Shown: positions 1 to 7,462, counted from the stretch's first letter. The stretch is DNA of 44,077 nt from Lachnoclostridium sp. An14 (GCF_002160755.1 NZ_NFLE01000034.1:1-44077); one strand, 5' to 3'. Notes: generated from the sequence alone by a model not told the origin. Made by a program: numbers and translations.

Positions 1-1
1 T

Positions 2-109
2 ATCTTAAAAATGATAGAGGTAGGGAATAAACCATTAAGCATGAAAAAGAAACGGTATGCAATCGGAACAAACCCTGAAAAACATTTGGAGCAAATCATA
101 AATCTGTAA
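2..109 (+). CDS. C-terminal fragment of an unidentified protein, cut by the window edge
   Basis: A reading frame is open from the left edge to a TAA at 107-109 and encodes about 35 residues rich in Lys, Ile and Asn. It is much more AT-rich than the following operon. I do not recognise the family. It could be the end of a real upstream gene or a chance open frame. Its AT-rich, lysine-rich character would fit a mobile-element protein, but nothing in it proves that. Confidence 0.35.
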   Translation: MLKMIEVGNKPLSMKKKRYAIGTNPEKHLEQIINL

Positions 110-127
110 AATTGGGGATGAAAACGG

Positions 128-163
128 GGTTTAGTTGAAGAACACATTCATGCGTTTGTCGTG
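128..163 (+). repeat. Direct repeat copy A, left of the cobalamin operon
   Basis: These 36 bases match 6463-6498 in the same orientation with 6 mismatches (about 83% identity). Shared blocks include AGAACAC and TGCGTTTG. A weaker match extends a few bases upstream, through an ATGAAAA block, with a one-base indel. The pair brackets the whole riboswitch operon, and copy B lies about 90 bp from a tRNA-Val gene. Function unknown. Confidence 0.6.
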
Positions 164-182
164 TACCCTCGCAACACACCAG

Positions 183-211
183 TTGCAATCCCCGCCATTC
201 TATGATACGAT
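183..211 (+). promoter_or_regulatory. Promoter of the cobalamin-riboswitch operon
   Basis: A -35 TTGCAA at 183-188 is followed after 17 bp by an extended -10, TGaTACGAT, with the hexamer at 206-211. Transcription would start near 218, just before the riboswitch. The same extended -10 core, TGATACGATAA, occurs in the thiC promoter at 24531. Confidence 0.65.
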
Positions 212-232
212 AACAAAATATCGAGTTAAGAA

Positions 233-404
233 CAGCCGGTGCCCCTGCCTGGCGCAGGGGGTAAAAGGGAAACAGGTGCAAATCCTGTGCGATCTCGTCA
301 CTGTGAGTAGGGAGCCCATGGCAAATGTCGCGGACAGTCACTGATTCCGATGGAATTGGGAAGGCCGCCGTGGGTGTGGATGGACAAGTCAGGAAACCTG
401 CCGG
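233..404 (+). promoter_or_regulatory. Cobalamin (adenosylcobalamin-type) riboswitch
   Basis: The sequence has the order of conserved blocks typical of the RF00174 class. GCCGGTGCC is at 236-244, followed by AAAAGGGAAACAGGTG, the CACTGTGA block near 299-305, a GGGAGCC block, GGGAAGGC, and the B12 box AAGTCAGGAAACCTGCC at 386-402. It heads the chelatase and transporter operon, so expression is expected to fall when corrinoid is plentiful. The expression platform downstream is long and its mechanism is not obvious. Confidence 0.9.
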
Positions 405-700
405 CTGCTGGTACAGGAAACAGTTCCAGGATCACGAGTAATTGGTCGTACCGGTCGGCAGCAAAATGGCTGCGGATCTCTGACTCAAACGGCGGCGAAC
501 CAAAATGCCTGTCCACCAGCCTGAAACGCAGGCTGCGGCCAGGTTCTTTCGGCGCGGACAGGAAATGACAGGGCGATTGCGCCGGTCATATCAGAGAGCC
601 AGTTTGAGCAGTTTCATCGGACGCGGAGCGCGGATTCCTATACCGTTTCTGGTCGGTAGTGTTACTTTCGTTCATTGCGCAGAAAAGAGGAGGAAACAAG
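405..700 (+). other. Long leader between riboswitch and first gene
   Basis: About 300 bases without a credible gene. It holds a small hairpin AGCCTG/CAGGCT at 518-534 and a possible larger pairing of GGCGC with GCGCC downstream of it. I see no hairpin followed by a U run, so control may be at translation or by a terminator I cannot fold by eye. It ends in the ribosome binding site AGAGGAGG at 686-693. Confidence 0.5.
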
Positions 701-1738
701 GTGAAAATGAGAAAACTGGCCATTTTATTTTCCGCGGCGGCTTTGGGCGCCGGAATGATGGCAGGCTGTTCAGGCGGACAGACGGATCCGACGGCAGCTG
801 CGGAGACGGCCGCAGAGACAGAGGCAGCGGAGACAAAGGCTGCGGAGGCAGCCGCGGACAGCGCAGCCGGGGAGGAAGAAGTGGAAGAAGAAAATTACAA
901 CACCGGGGACGCGTCCCTGGACGACACCAGAAACGGCGATGGCATCGGGGAGAGTGAGCTGCTGGTTGTCAGTTTCGGCACCAGCTACAACGACAACCGG
1001 CGGCTGACCATCGGCGCCATCGAGGCGGCCATGGAGAAGGCGTTTCCGGACTATTCCGTGCGCAGAGGATTCACCAGCCAGATCATCATTGACCATGTAA
1101 AGGACCGGGACGGCGTTTCCATCGACAACGTGACGGAGGCCCTGGACCGGGCGGCAGACAATGGGGTTAAGACCCTGGTGATCCAGCCCACCCACCTTAT
1201 GAACGGCCTGGAGTACACCGACCTGGTAAACGAGGCCGCGGAGTATTCCGACGCCTTTGAGCAGGTGGTGATCGGCGAGCCGCTGCTCACCTCCGACGAG
1301 GATTTTCAGGCGGTGATTCAGGCCATCACCGAGGACACGGCCCAGTACGACGACGGAGAGACCGCCATCTGTTTCATGGGCCACGGCACGGAGGCAGAGT
1401 CCAACCAGGTGTACGGAAAGATGCAGGAGATGCTCACCGCCGCCGGCTATGAGAACTATTTCGTGGGAACGGTGGAGGCTGCTCCCACCTTAGAGGATGT
1501 ACTGGCCGCTGTGGAGGCAGGAGAGTACAAAAAAGTGGTGCTCCAGCCCCTGATGGTGGTAGCCGGAGACCACGCCAACAACGATATGGCAGGAGACGAG
1601 GAAGATTCCTGGAAAACAACCTTTGAGGAGGCAGGCTACGAGGTGACCTGTGTGGTAAAGGGACTGGGAGAACTGGAGGCCATCCAGCAGCTCTTTGTAC
1701 AGCACGCCCAGGCCGCTGTGGACAGCCTGGCAAAGTAA
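701..1738 (+). CDS. cbiK: Lipoprotein CbiK-type sirohydrochlorin cobaltochelatase-like protein
   Basis: The product is predicted to be 345 residues. The GTG at 701 is preferred because AGAGGAGG sits 7 bases upstream. A signal peptide ends in a lipobox (MMAGC, Cys23), followed by an Ala/Glu-rich linker to about residue 80. The rest matches anaerobic class II chelatases (CbiK/CbiX group), which insert a divalent metal into a tetrapyrrole. A GHGT motif (His228) and an AGDHANND motif (His291) are spaced like the two metal-site histidines of Salmonella CbiK (His145 and His207). A lipoprotein anchor would place it outside the cytoplasmic membrane, where it cannot serve ordinary cytoplasmic B12 synthesis. 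It is first in a riboswitch-controlled uptake operon, so metal insertion into or removal from imported tetrapyrroles is plausible. Secreted CbiK forms are known in Desulfovibrio. The in vivo substrate is not shown by the sequence. Confidence 0.88.
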   Translation: MKMRKLAILFSAAALGAGMMAGCSGGQTDPTAAAETAAETEAAETKAAEAAADSAAGEEEVEEENYNTGDASLDDTRNGDGIGESELLVVSFGTSYNDNRRLTIGAIEAAMEKAFPDYSVRRGFTSQIIIDHVKDRDGVSIDNVTEALDRAADNGVKTLVIQPTHLMNGLEYTDLVNEAAEYSDAFEQVVIGEPLLTSDEDFQAVIQAITEDTAQYDDGETAICFMGHGTEAESNQVYGKMQEMLTAAGYENYFVGTVEAAPTLEDVLAAVEAGEYKKVVLQPLMVVAGDHANNDMAGDEEDSWKTTFEEAGYEVTCVVKGLGELEAIQQLFVQHAQAAVDSLAK

Positions 1739-1763
1739 AACGGCTGCAAACAGAATAGGAATG

Positions 1764-1803
1764 CGCCAAAAGGCGGCCGGGGACAGCTGGCCGCCTTTTG
1801 GCG
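1764..1803 (+). terminator. 15-bp perfect hairpin between cbiK and the next lipoprotein gene
   Basis: Bases 1764-1778 pair perfectly with 1789-1803 around a 10-base loop. The four T are inside the stem and no U run follows, so it is not a standard strong terminator. It may attenuate, or protect the 3' end of the cbiK message and so set a ratio between the chelatase and the downstream genes. Confidence 0.5.
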
Positions 1804-1822
1804 GAGATGGAGGTTGAGGACG

Positions 1823-2815
1823 ATGAGAATGAGGAAATGGTGTCTGGCCGCGGCCGCGGCGGCCCTTGTCTGGGGGACGGCCGGGTGCGGCAGGGCTCAG
1901 ACGGGAAATGGCAGCGGGGAAAGGGGCCAGACCGCAGCGGCACAGATGGAAGACGGGCAGGCGGAAACAGAGCAGGAGGAACCGGCTCTGGAGGGAGATA
2001 AAACAGAGCCGTTATCGAAAAACGGGTCAGAACCGGCCACGGAAGGGGAGACCGCCCCGACTCTGGCAGTGGGAACAGAGGGCATGGAGCCGGTTTACCC
2101 GGAGGCTCTGGCCGATGGGGAATATGACATCCAGGTGGATTCCAGCTCCAGTATGTTCCGGATCACGGACTGCCAGCTTACCGTGGCGGACGGCGCCATG
2201 AAAGCGGTGATGACCATGAGCGGAAAAGGGTACGGAAAGGTGTACCTGGGAACGAAGGAGGAGGCGGAAACGGCTCCGGAGACAGACTGGATTCCCTACG
2301 TGGAAAACCAGGACGGAGCTCACACCTTTGAGGTGCCGGTGGCGGCCCTGGACATGGAGATTCCCTGCAGCGCCTTCAGCAAAAAGAAGGAGCAGTGGTA
2401 TGACCGCACCCTGGTATTCCGCTCCGATTCCCTTCCGGCGGAGGCCTTTGGAGCCGGCGGCCTGACCACGGCAGCCAGCTTAGGGCTGGAAAACGGGACG
2501 TATCAGGTGGAGGTTTCCCTGGACGGCGGTTCCGGCCGCACTACGGTGGAGTCCCCGGCCAGCCTGCGGGTGGAAGACGGAAACGCCTTTGCCACTATTG
2601 TCTGGAGCAGTCCCAACTACGACTATATGAAGGTGGACGGAGAGAAGTATCTGCAGATCAACGAGGAGGGCAATTCCGCCTTTGAGATCCCGGTGAGCGC
2701 TTTTGACCGGCGGCTGTCTGTGGCGGCGGACACCATCGCCATGAGCGTGCCCCATGAGATCGAGTACACCCTCACCTTCCACTCCGGGACGCTGCAGCCG
2801 GCGGAGGGAGAATGA
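1823..2815 (+). CDS. Lipoprotein with two related beta-rich modules (NEAT-like?), putative tetrapyrrole-binding
   Basis: The product is predicted to be 330 residues. The ATG at 1823 is chosen because GGAGG at 1809-1813 gives 9-base spacing; an in-frame TTG at 1814 is too close. A signal peptide ends with lipobox GTAGC (Cys22) and an acidic low-complexity linker follows to about residue 95. Two modules then repeat, at about 97-205 and 222-325. Each begins with a (D/N)G-x-Y strand and ends with an F-x-(V/I)-P-V-x-A-x-D motif followed by a Y-T/R-L-x-F strand. The layout recalls small cell-surface haem-binding modules such as NEAT, but I cannot confirm the fold. Its position between the chelatase and the solute-binding protein suggests a surface receptor or relay for the ligand. 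The stop overlaps the next start (ATGA). Confidence 0.72.
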   Translation: MRMRKWCLAAAAAALVWGTAGCGRAQTGNGSGERGQTAAAQMEDGQAETEQEEPALEGDKTEPLSKNGSEPATEGETAPTLAVGTEGMEPVYPEALADGEYDIQVDSSSSMFRITDCQLTVADGAMKAVMTMSGKGYGKVYLGTKEEAETAPETDWIPYVENQDGAHTFEVPVAALDMEIPCSAFSKKKEQWYDRTLVFRSDSLPAEAFGAGGLTTAASLGLENGTYQVEVSLDGGSGRTTVESPASLRVEDGNAFATIVWSSPNYDYMKVDGEKYLQINEEGNSAFEIPVSAFDRRLSVAADTIAMSVPHEIEYTLTFHSGTLQPAEGE

Positions 2816-4104
2816 GAGGGGAGAGAACGGGGAAAATCCGAGAAAAACGGGTCAGAGTTCTGAAAAGAAAGATCAGCTCCGCGGCCGCCGCGGCGATCCT
2901 GGGCCTTCTGCTTTCCGCCTGCGCATCCCCTGCCGCTGCGGAAAACGAGCGGGCCGTTTCTGCGAGCTCAGGCCAGATGGATTCTGCCGCGGGCAACACT
3001 CCGGCAGAACCGGAAAACGGGCCGTCTCTTTCCCCAGACGAGGCCGTTTCTCTGTCCTGGCCTTCCATGGAGCCCACCCACTCTTTAGAACTTCGCTATG
3101 CGGAACAGTTTTCCGTGGATTACTACGAAAACGGCTGTGCCCTCATTGAAATCCAGGAGAGCGGCCGCTATCTGACGGTGCCGGAAGGTCAGGAGGTGCC
3201 GGAGGGATTGCCGGAGGATGTGACTGTCATCCGTCAGCCCCTGGAACACATTTACCTGGCGGCCACGTCCGCCATGGATCTCATCTGCGCCCTGGATGGG
3301 GTGGATCAGGTGACGCTTTCCGGGACGGATGCTGGCGGCTGGTACATTGAGGAGGCGCGGGCAGCCATGGAGGACGGCCGGATGGCCTACGCCGGGAAAT
3401 ACAACGCTCCCGACTACGAGCGCATTCTGGCGGACGGCTGTGATCTGGCGGTGGAGTCCACCATGATTTTCCACTCCCCGGAGGTGAAGGAGCAGCTGGA
3501 GCGGCTGGACATCCCCGTGCTGGTGGAGCGCTCCAGCTACGAGAGCCATCCCCTGGGCCGGATGGAGTGGATCCGGCTCTACGGTGTTCTCCTGGGAAAA
3601 GAGGAGCTGGCGGAGAAACGGTTTGCGGAGGAGACGGCGGCCCTGGACGGAATCCTGAATCAGGAGAGTACAGGAAAGACGGCGGCGTTTTTCTACATCA
3701 ACACCAATGGCGCCGTAAACGTCCGCAAGCCCGGCGATTACGTGGCGAAAATGATCGGAATGGCAGGCGGAACTTACGTCCCTTCCGGTTCCCAGGGAGA
3801 GGAAAACGCCCTTTCCACCATGAATATGCAGATGGAGGCCTTTTACGCCGCCGCGAAAGACGCGGATTTCCTTATCTACAACAGCGCCATCGAGGGGGAG
3901 CTGGCTTCCCTGGATCAGCTGCTGGAAAAAAGCAGCCTTCTAAAGGATTTTCGGGCGGTGAAAAACGGGAATGTGTGGTGCACCGGAAAAAACCTGTTTC
4001 AGGAGACCATGGGACTGGGAGCGATGATGCAGGATCTGCACCGGCTGTTTTCGCAGGAGCGCCCCGATCCGTCGCAGATGACCTACCTGCGGCATTTGGA
4101 GTAA
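2812..4104 (+). CDS. ABC transporter substrate-binding lipoprotein (BtuF/FepB-like, TroA superfamily)
   Basis: The product is predicted to be 430 residues. The start overlaps the upstream stop as ATGA, with GGAGGGAG just before it, so the two are translationally coupled. The N-terminus is long and basic, then a hydrophobic stretch leads to lipobox LSAC (Cys37). The body has the two-lobe helical-backbone pattern of cluster A-II binding proteins: a 'lad-GcDLaVes' type segment, a 'leRLdIPVLVER' segment near the interlobe helix, and a C-terminal 'ldqLLEksSLLKDFRAVKNGNVWc' segment as in BtuF and FepB relatives. With the permease and ATPase that follow it forms a B12/haem/siderophore-type importer. 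The riboswitch favours a corrinoid or a related tetrapyrrole. Confidence 0.88.
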   Translation: MRGERTGKIREKRVRVLKRKISSAAAAAILGLLLSACASPAAAENERAVSASSGQMDSAAGNTPAEPENGPSLSPDEAVSLSWPSMEPTHSLELRYAEQFSVDYYENGCALIEIQESGRYLTVPEGQEVPEGLPEDVTVIRQPLEHIYLAATSAMDLICALDGVDQVTLSGTDAGGWYIEEARAAMEDGRMAYAGKYNAPDYERILADGCDLAVESTMIFHSPEVKEQLERLDIPVLVERSSYESHPLGRMEWIRLYGVLLGKEELAEKRFAEETAALDGILNQESTGKTAAFFYINTNGAVNVRKPGDYVAKMIGMAGGTYVPSGSQGEENALSTMNMQMEAFYAAAKDADFLIYNSAIEGELASLDQLLEKSSLLKDFRAVKNGNVWCTGKNLFQETMGLGAMMQDLHRLFSQERPDPSQMTYLRHLE

Positions 4105-4131
4105 AACGGCATAGGCCGGGAAGGAGAGACC

Positions 4132-5151
4132 ATGAGAAAGAACCGTATTATGACTTACGTTTTGTCATTTGCCGTCCTGGCGGCCGCCTGTATCTTTTTG
4201 GCGGGGTGGAATCTCTGCTCCGGCAGCGTGCCCCTGTCCGCGGGGGAGATCCTGGGGATATGCTCCGGCGCCGCCGGAAATGAGACGGCCAGCCGCATTC
4301 TGTGGGACATCCGTCTGCCCCGCATCCTGTCCGCGGCCATTTTAGGCGGAGCCCTGGCGGTGTCAGGGTTTTTGCTGCAAACCTTTTTCGCCAATCCCAT
4401 CGCCAGTCCCTTTGTGCTGGGGATTTCCTCCGGTGCTGAACTGGCAGTGTCTCTTTTGATGATCCTGTTTCTGGGACGGGGGATTTCCATCAGCTCTCTG
4501 GCCCTCATTTTTGCCGCCTTTGCCGGGGCTATGACCGCCATGGGGTTCGTGCTCCTCATTTCCAGCCGGGTGCGGGATATGTCTGCCCTGGTGATCTGCG
4601 GCGTGATGATCGGCTATCTCTGCTCGGCGGTAACCGACTTTTTTATCACCTTCGCCAATGACGCCGACATTGTGAACCTGCGCAGCTGGTCCATGGGCAG
4701 CTTTTCCGGGATGTCCTGGGAAAATGTGAGGGTTATGGCGGCGGTGGTGTTTCTGGCCTTTCTCGGGACGCTGTTTCTGTCGAAACCCATGGGCGCTTAC
4801 CAGCTGGGAGAGGTCTACGCCAGGAGCATGGGCGTGAATGTGAAACGGTTCCGGACGGAGCTGATCCTGCTTTCCAGCGTGCTTTCCGCCTGTGTGGTGG
4901 CCTTTGCCGGCCCCGTTTCCTTCGTGGGACTTGCCGCCCCGCAGCTGGTCAAGCGGATGTTTGGGACGGCGAAACCGTTGATCATTATTCCCGGCTGTTT
5001 CCTGGGGGGCGCGGGGATCTGCCTGCTCTGCGACCTCATTGCCAGGACGGTGTTTGCCCCCACGGAGCTTGCCATCAGCTCCGTGACGGCGGCCTTCGGC
5101 GCGCCGGTGGTGGTGTATATGCTGGTAAAAAGCAGGCGGAGAGAACAGTAA
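4132..5151 (+). CDS. FecCD/BtuC-family ABC transporter permease
   Basis: The product is predicted to be 339 residues, normal for the family, with ATG at 4132 after AAGGAGAG. It has about ten hydrophobic segments. The family signature is clear: IRLPRILSAAILGGALAVSG, then Q-x4-ANPIASPFVLGISSGA, and near the end PVSFVGLAAPQLVKRMFG. This last is the cytoplasmic coupling region that contacts the ATPase. It would carry the ligand delivered by the upstream lipoprotein across the membrane. Confidence 0.93.
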   Translation: MRKNRIMTYVLSFAVLAAACIFLAGWNLCSGSVPLSAGEILGICSGAAGNETASRILWDIRLPRILSAAILGGALAVSGFLLQTFFANPIASPFVLGISSGAELAVSLLMILFLGRGISISSLALIFAAFAGAMTAMGFVLLISSRVRDMSALVICGVMIGYLCSAVTDFFITFANDADIVNLRSWSMGSFSGMSWENVRVMAAVVFLAFLGTLFLSKPMGAYQLGEVYARSMGVNVKRFRTELILLSSVLSACVVAFAGPVSFVGLAAPQLVKRMFGTAKPLIIIPGCFLGGAGICLLCDLIARTVFAPTELAISSVTAAFGAPVVVYMLVKSRRREQ

Positions 5152-5166
5152 AGGGAGGTGGAGACC

Positions 5167-6270
5167 ATGAAGGATTATCTGCGCACAGAGCATCTGGACG
5201 TGGGATACGGCGGCGATCCCGTTCTGACGGACATCTGCCTTCACGTGAAACGGGGGGAGATCGTCACCCTCATCGGCCCCAACGGCGCGGGAAAATCCAC
5301 GATCCTAAAGAGCATCATCCACCAGCTTTCCCCCATGGCCGGGACGGTGTATCTGGACGGCGAGACCATGGCGGGGATGAAGGAGGGGGAAATCGCCAGG
5401 AAAATGGCGGTGCTGATGACGGACCGGGTCAAGCCGGAGCTTATGACCTGCTGGGAGGTGGCGGCTGCCGGCCGGTACCCCTATACGGGCCGTTTCGGCA
5501 TTCTCACCCCGGAGGACCGGAAACGGGTGGACGAGGCCCTGGCCCTGGTGCGCGGGGAGGAGCTGGCGGGAAAGGATTTCAGAACGGTGAGCGACGGCCA
5601 GAGGCAGCGGGTGCTGCTGGCGCGGGCCATCTGCCAGGAGCCGGAGGTGATCGTGCTGGACGAGCCCACCTCCTTTCTGGATGTGCGCTACAAGCTGGAG
5701 CTGCTGGACATGCTGAAAAGGCTGGCCAGAGAGAGAAAAACGGCGGTGCTCTTATCCCTCCACGAGCTGGAGCTGGCCCAAAAGCTGTCAGATTATGTGG
5801 TCTGTGTGGGAAACAGGGCCATTGAGCGCTGCGGCCTGCCGGAGGAAATTTTTACTTCGGACTATATGGCAGAGCTTTACGGCATCACTGCTGGGAGCTA
5901 CCAGCCGGAGTTTGGCTGCCTGGAGCTGACGGCTCCCGGGGGAGCGCCGCAGGTATTTGTCATAGGGGGAAACGGCACAGGGATCCCTGTGTACCGCAGG
6001 CTTCAGCGAAAGGGCATTCCCTTCGCTGCCGGTATCCTGTTTGAAAACGATGTGGAGCTGCCTGTGGCCAGGGCTCTGGCCTCCCAGGTGATTACCGCTG
6101 CCGCCTTTGAGCCCATGGGAGAGGAAACGTACCGAAAGGCGGAGGCCCTGATGGATTCCTGTCCCCAGGTCGTCTGCGCCCTGAAGGAATTTGGCAGCCT
6201 GGGGGAAATGAACCGGCGGCTGGCGGAGCGGGCAAAGGAGAAATGGGTCCGGCCGGAGGAGCTGGAGTAG
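5167..6270 (+). CDS. BtuD/FecE-like ABC ATPase with an extra C-terminal domain
   Basis: The product is predicted to be 367 residues. The ATG at 5167 is chosen because AGGGAGGTG at 5152-5160 is its ribosome binding site; the in-frame GTG at 5158 is part of that site. Walker A GPNGAGKST is at 37-45, the signature is VSDGQ at 141-145, Walker B VIVLDEP at 161-167 and an H-loop near 199. The family usually ends near residue 250-260. Here about 110 residues follow, starting with FVIGGNGTGIPVYRRL, which looks like a Rossmann-type nucleotide- or ligand-binding fold. I do not know its role; it could be regulatory. Last gene of the operon. Confidence 0.92.
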   Translation: MKDYLRTEHLDVGYGGDPVLTDICLHVKRGEIVTLIGPNGAGKSTILKSIIHQLSPMAGTVYLDGETMAGMKEGEIARKMAVLMTDRVKPELMTCWEVAAAGRYPYTGRFGILTPEDRKRVDEALALVRGEELAGKDFRTVSDGQRQRVLLARAICQEPEVIVLDEPTSFLDVRYKLELLDMLKRLARERKTAVLLSLHELELAQKLSDYVVCVGNRAIERCGLPEEIFTSDYMAELYGITAGSYQPEFGCLELTAPGGAPQVFVIGGNGTGIPVYRRLQRKGIPFAAGILFENDVELPVARALASQVITAAAFEPMGEETYRKAEALMDSCPQVVCALKEFGSLGEMNRRLAERAKEKWVRPEELE

Positions 6271-6414
6271 ACACAGACAGGAAATCTGCGGTTTTCTGTG
6301 GGGGCTGTTGCTGTGGGAGATGAGAGAAATTTTCCATGAAAATGCCCCGCAGAGGAGGAAATGGTCCGGGAAAAGGACGGATCCTTCCGCTTGTTTTAAA
6401 TAGGAATAAAAAGG

Positions 6415-6444
6415 CCCCGGAGGTAGCGACTCCGGGGGTTTTCA
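6415..6444 (+). terminator. Terminator of the cobalamin operon
   Basis: CCCCGGAG at 6415-6422 pairs with CTCCGGGG at 6430-6437 around a 7-base loop, followed by GTTTTC. It lies about 145 bases after the ATPase stop. The stretch 6271-6584 otherwise holds only direct repeat copy B and no gene. Confidence 0.75.
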
Positions 6445-6462
6445 TTTGTGAATGAAAAACAA

Positions 6463-6498
6463 GGTTTAAATGGAGAACACTTTCCTGCGTTTGCCGTG
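6463..6498 (+). repeat. Direct repeat copy B, right of the cobalamin operon
   Basis: Partner of 128-163 (30 of 36 bases identical, same orientation). It sits between the operon terminator and the tRNA-Val gene. The placement at both ends of one operon could be a recombination or duplication scar, or a functional site used twice. Confidence 0.6.
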
Positions 6499-6535
6499 AT
6501 TATGGAGTTTCCTTATTTCCCCTTTCAAACACAAC

Positions 6536-6579
6536 AAAAAACCTCATATCCAAGCTTTCCAGCCTAAATACAAGGTTTT
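6536..6579 (-). terminator. Possible terminator of the tRNA-Val transcript
   Basis: On the minus strand AAAACCT (6579-6573) can pair with AGGTTTT at the far end, followed by more T residues, with a partly paired inner region. Moderate stem and long loop. Confidence 0.4.
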
Positions 6580-6584
6580 ACCAG

Positions 6585-6658
6585 TGGAAGCAATGGGGCT
6601 CGAACCCATGACCTCTCGCGTGTGAGGCGAACGCTCATCCCAGCTGAGCTATGCTTCC
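6585..6658 (-). tRNA. tRNA-Val (anticodon CAC)
   Basis: The reverse strand folds as a cloverleaf. The acceptor stem is GGAAGCA/TGCTTCC with discriminator A. The D arm is GCTC...GAGC. The anticodon loop CTCACAC is closed by TTCGC/GCGAG, and the T arm contains GGTTCGAGCCC. CCA is not encoded. It decodes GUG. Confidence 0.93.
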
Positions 6659-6669
6659 AAACGTGTTAT

Positions 6670-6698
6670 ATTATAGCACCTGAAAGATAAAAGATCAA
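6670..6698 (-). promoter_or_regulatory. Promoter of tRNA-Val
   Basis: Reading the minus strand, TTGATC (6698-6693), 17 bp, then TATAAT (6675-6670), preceded by TG as an extended -10. The tRNA can therefore be transcribed separately from tRNA-Ala. Confidence 0.65.
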
Positions 6699-6707
6699 GT
6701 ACCAAAA

Positions 6708-6780
6708 TGGAGACAACGGGATTCGAACCCGCGACCTTTGCGTTGCGAACGCAACGCTCTCCCAGCTGAGCTATGTCCCC
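6708..6780 (-). tRNA. tRNA-Ala (anticodon CGC)
   Basis: The reverse strand gives acceptor stem GGGGACA/TGTCTCC with a G3-U70 wobble, the identity element of alanine tRNA. The anticodon loop TTCGCAA is closed by TTGCG/CGCAA. The T arm contains GGTTCGAATCC. Discriminator A, CCA not encoded. It decodes GCG. Confidence 0.93.
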
Positions 6781-6797
6781 TTTCGCTTACCTTTTCT

Positions 6798-6825
6798 AGT
6801 ATAGCACTAAGTTGAAAAAATGCAA
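6798..6825 (-). promoter_or_regulatory. Promoter of tRNA-Ala
   Basis: On the minus strand TTGCAT (6825-6820), 16 bp, then TATACT (6803-6798) with an upstream TG (TGCTATACT). Confidence 0.6.
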
Positions 6826-6832
6826 GCGAAAT

Positions 6833-7462
6833 TTACAAATCTTTCCGTTTCACAATGGCCCTGGCCAGGCAGACGTCATAGCAGTTGCCGCAGCGCAGGC
6901 AGTTTTCCTGCTGGATCACGGCGGGCCGGCGGCTGATGTCGATGCACTTCTGCGGGCATTTGGAGTAGCAGAGGCGGCAGAGCACGCAGCGGTCGGTGAT
7001 GAAAAAGCCTTCCCCCTCCGATTCCGCCCCGCCGAAGGAAAAGCTGGCCCGCTGGATGGGTTTCGTTGACAGGTCAAACCATTCTCCCGTTCCCTTGTAA
7101 AGGCAGAACACCGTGAGAGCCCTTCTGGAGGCCTCGTCCGGGTAGATTTCCGCCATATAGGGATTTTTCTCAAACAGACGGGGCAGGAAGGACGGCCCCA
7201 CTTCTTTGACACTTCCCCGCAGAGATAGGGAGCGGCTGGTCATGGTGCTTTCTCCCTCCATTCCCGTGACGGAGAGAAATTTCCGCTTGGTCAGGCGGCT
7301 GTAAAAGCCCTTGCCCTTGGCGGTGAGAAAATAGACGCCGTTTTCGTCCCAGTCCATCATGTCAATGACGCAGGTGACCGGCATCCCGCTGTCGTCCGTG
7401 GTGGCGGCCACGGTGGAGTGGATGTGGTCCACCAGATACGCGAAATAGTCCTGTGTTTCCAT
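6833..7462 (-). CDS. FMN-binding (pyridoxamine 5'-phosphate oxidase-like) split-barrel protein with C-terminal 2x[4Fe-4S] ferredoxin
   Basis: The product is predicted to be 209 residues. The start at 7462 follows AGGAGG with 9-base spacing. Residues 1 to about 140 resemble the PNPOx-like split barrel that binds FMN: a conserved 'T-D-D-S-G-M-P-V' strand, then 'YFLTAKGKGFYSRL', and 'sv-G-xx-G' strands. Residues about 150-205 hold two clusters, CVLCRLCYSKCP and CLRCGNCYDVC, each CxxCxxCxxxC. Such proteins probably move electrons between ferredoxin-type centres and a flavin. The natural substrate is unknown. It is a single gene, divergent from the SseB-like gene. Confidence 0.82.
   Translation of the reverse strand: METQDYFAYLVDHIHSTVAATTDDSGMPVTCVIDMMDWDENGVYFLTAKGKGFYSRLTKRKFLSVTGMEGESTMTSRSLSLRGSVKEVGPSFLPRLFEKNPYMAEIYPDEASRRALTVFCLYKGTGEWFDLSTKPIQRASFSFGGAESEGEGFFITDRCVLCRLCYSKCPQKCIDISRRPAVIQQENCLRCGNCYDVCLARAIVKRKDL

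Noticed and set aside
770-1384. Minus-strand frame opposite the chelatase gene
   Set aside because: Antisense shadow of cbiK with low-complexity Arg/Leu/Cys composition and no ribosome binding site.
128-6498. Flanking direct repeats plus tRNA genes as an integrative element with att sites
   Set aside because: No integrase, relaxase or phage gene lies between them and the repeats do not match the tRNA 3' ends, so the repeats are reported without calling a mobile element.
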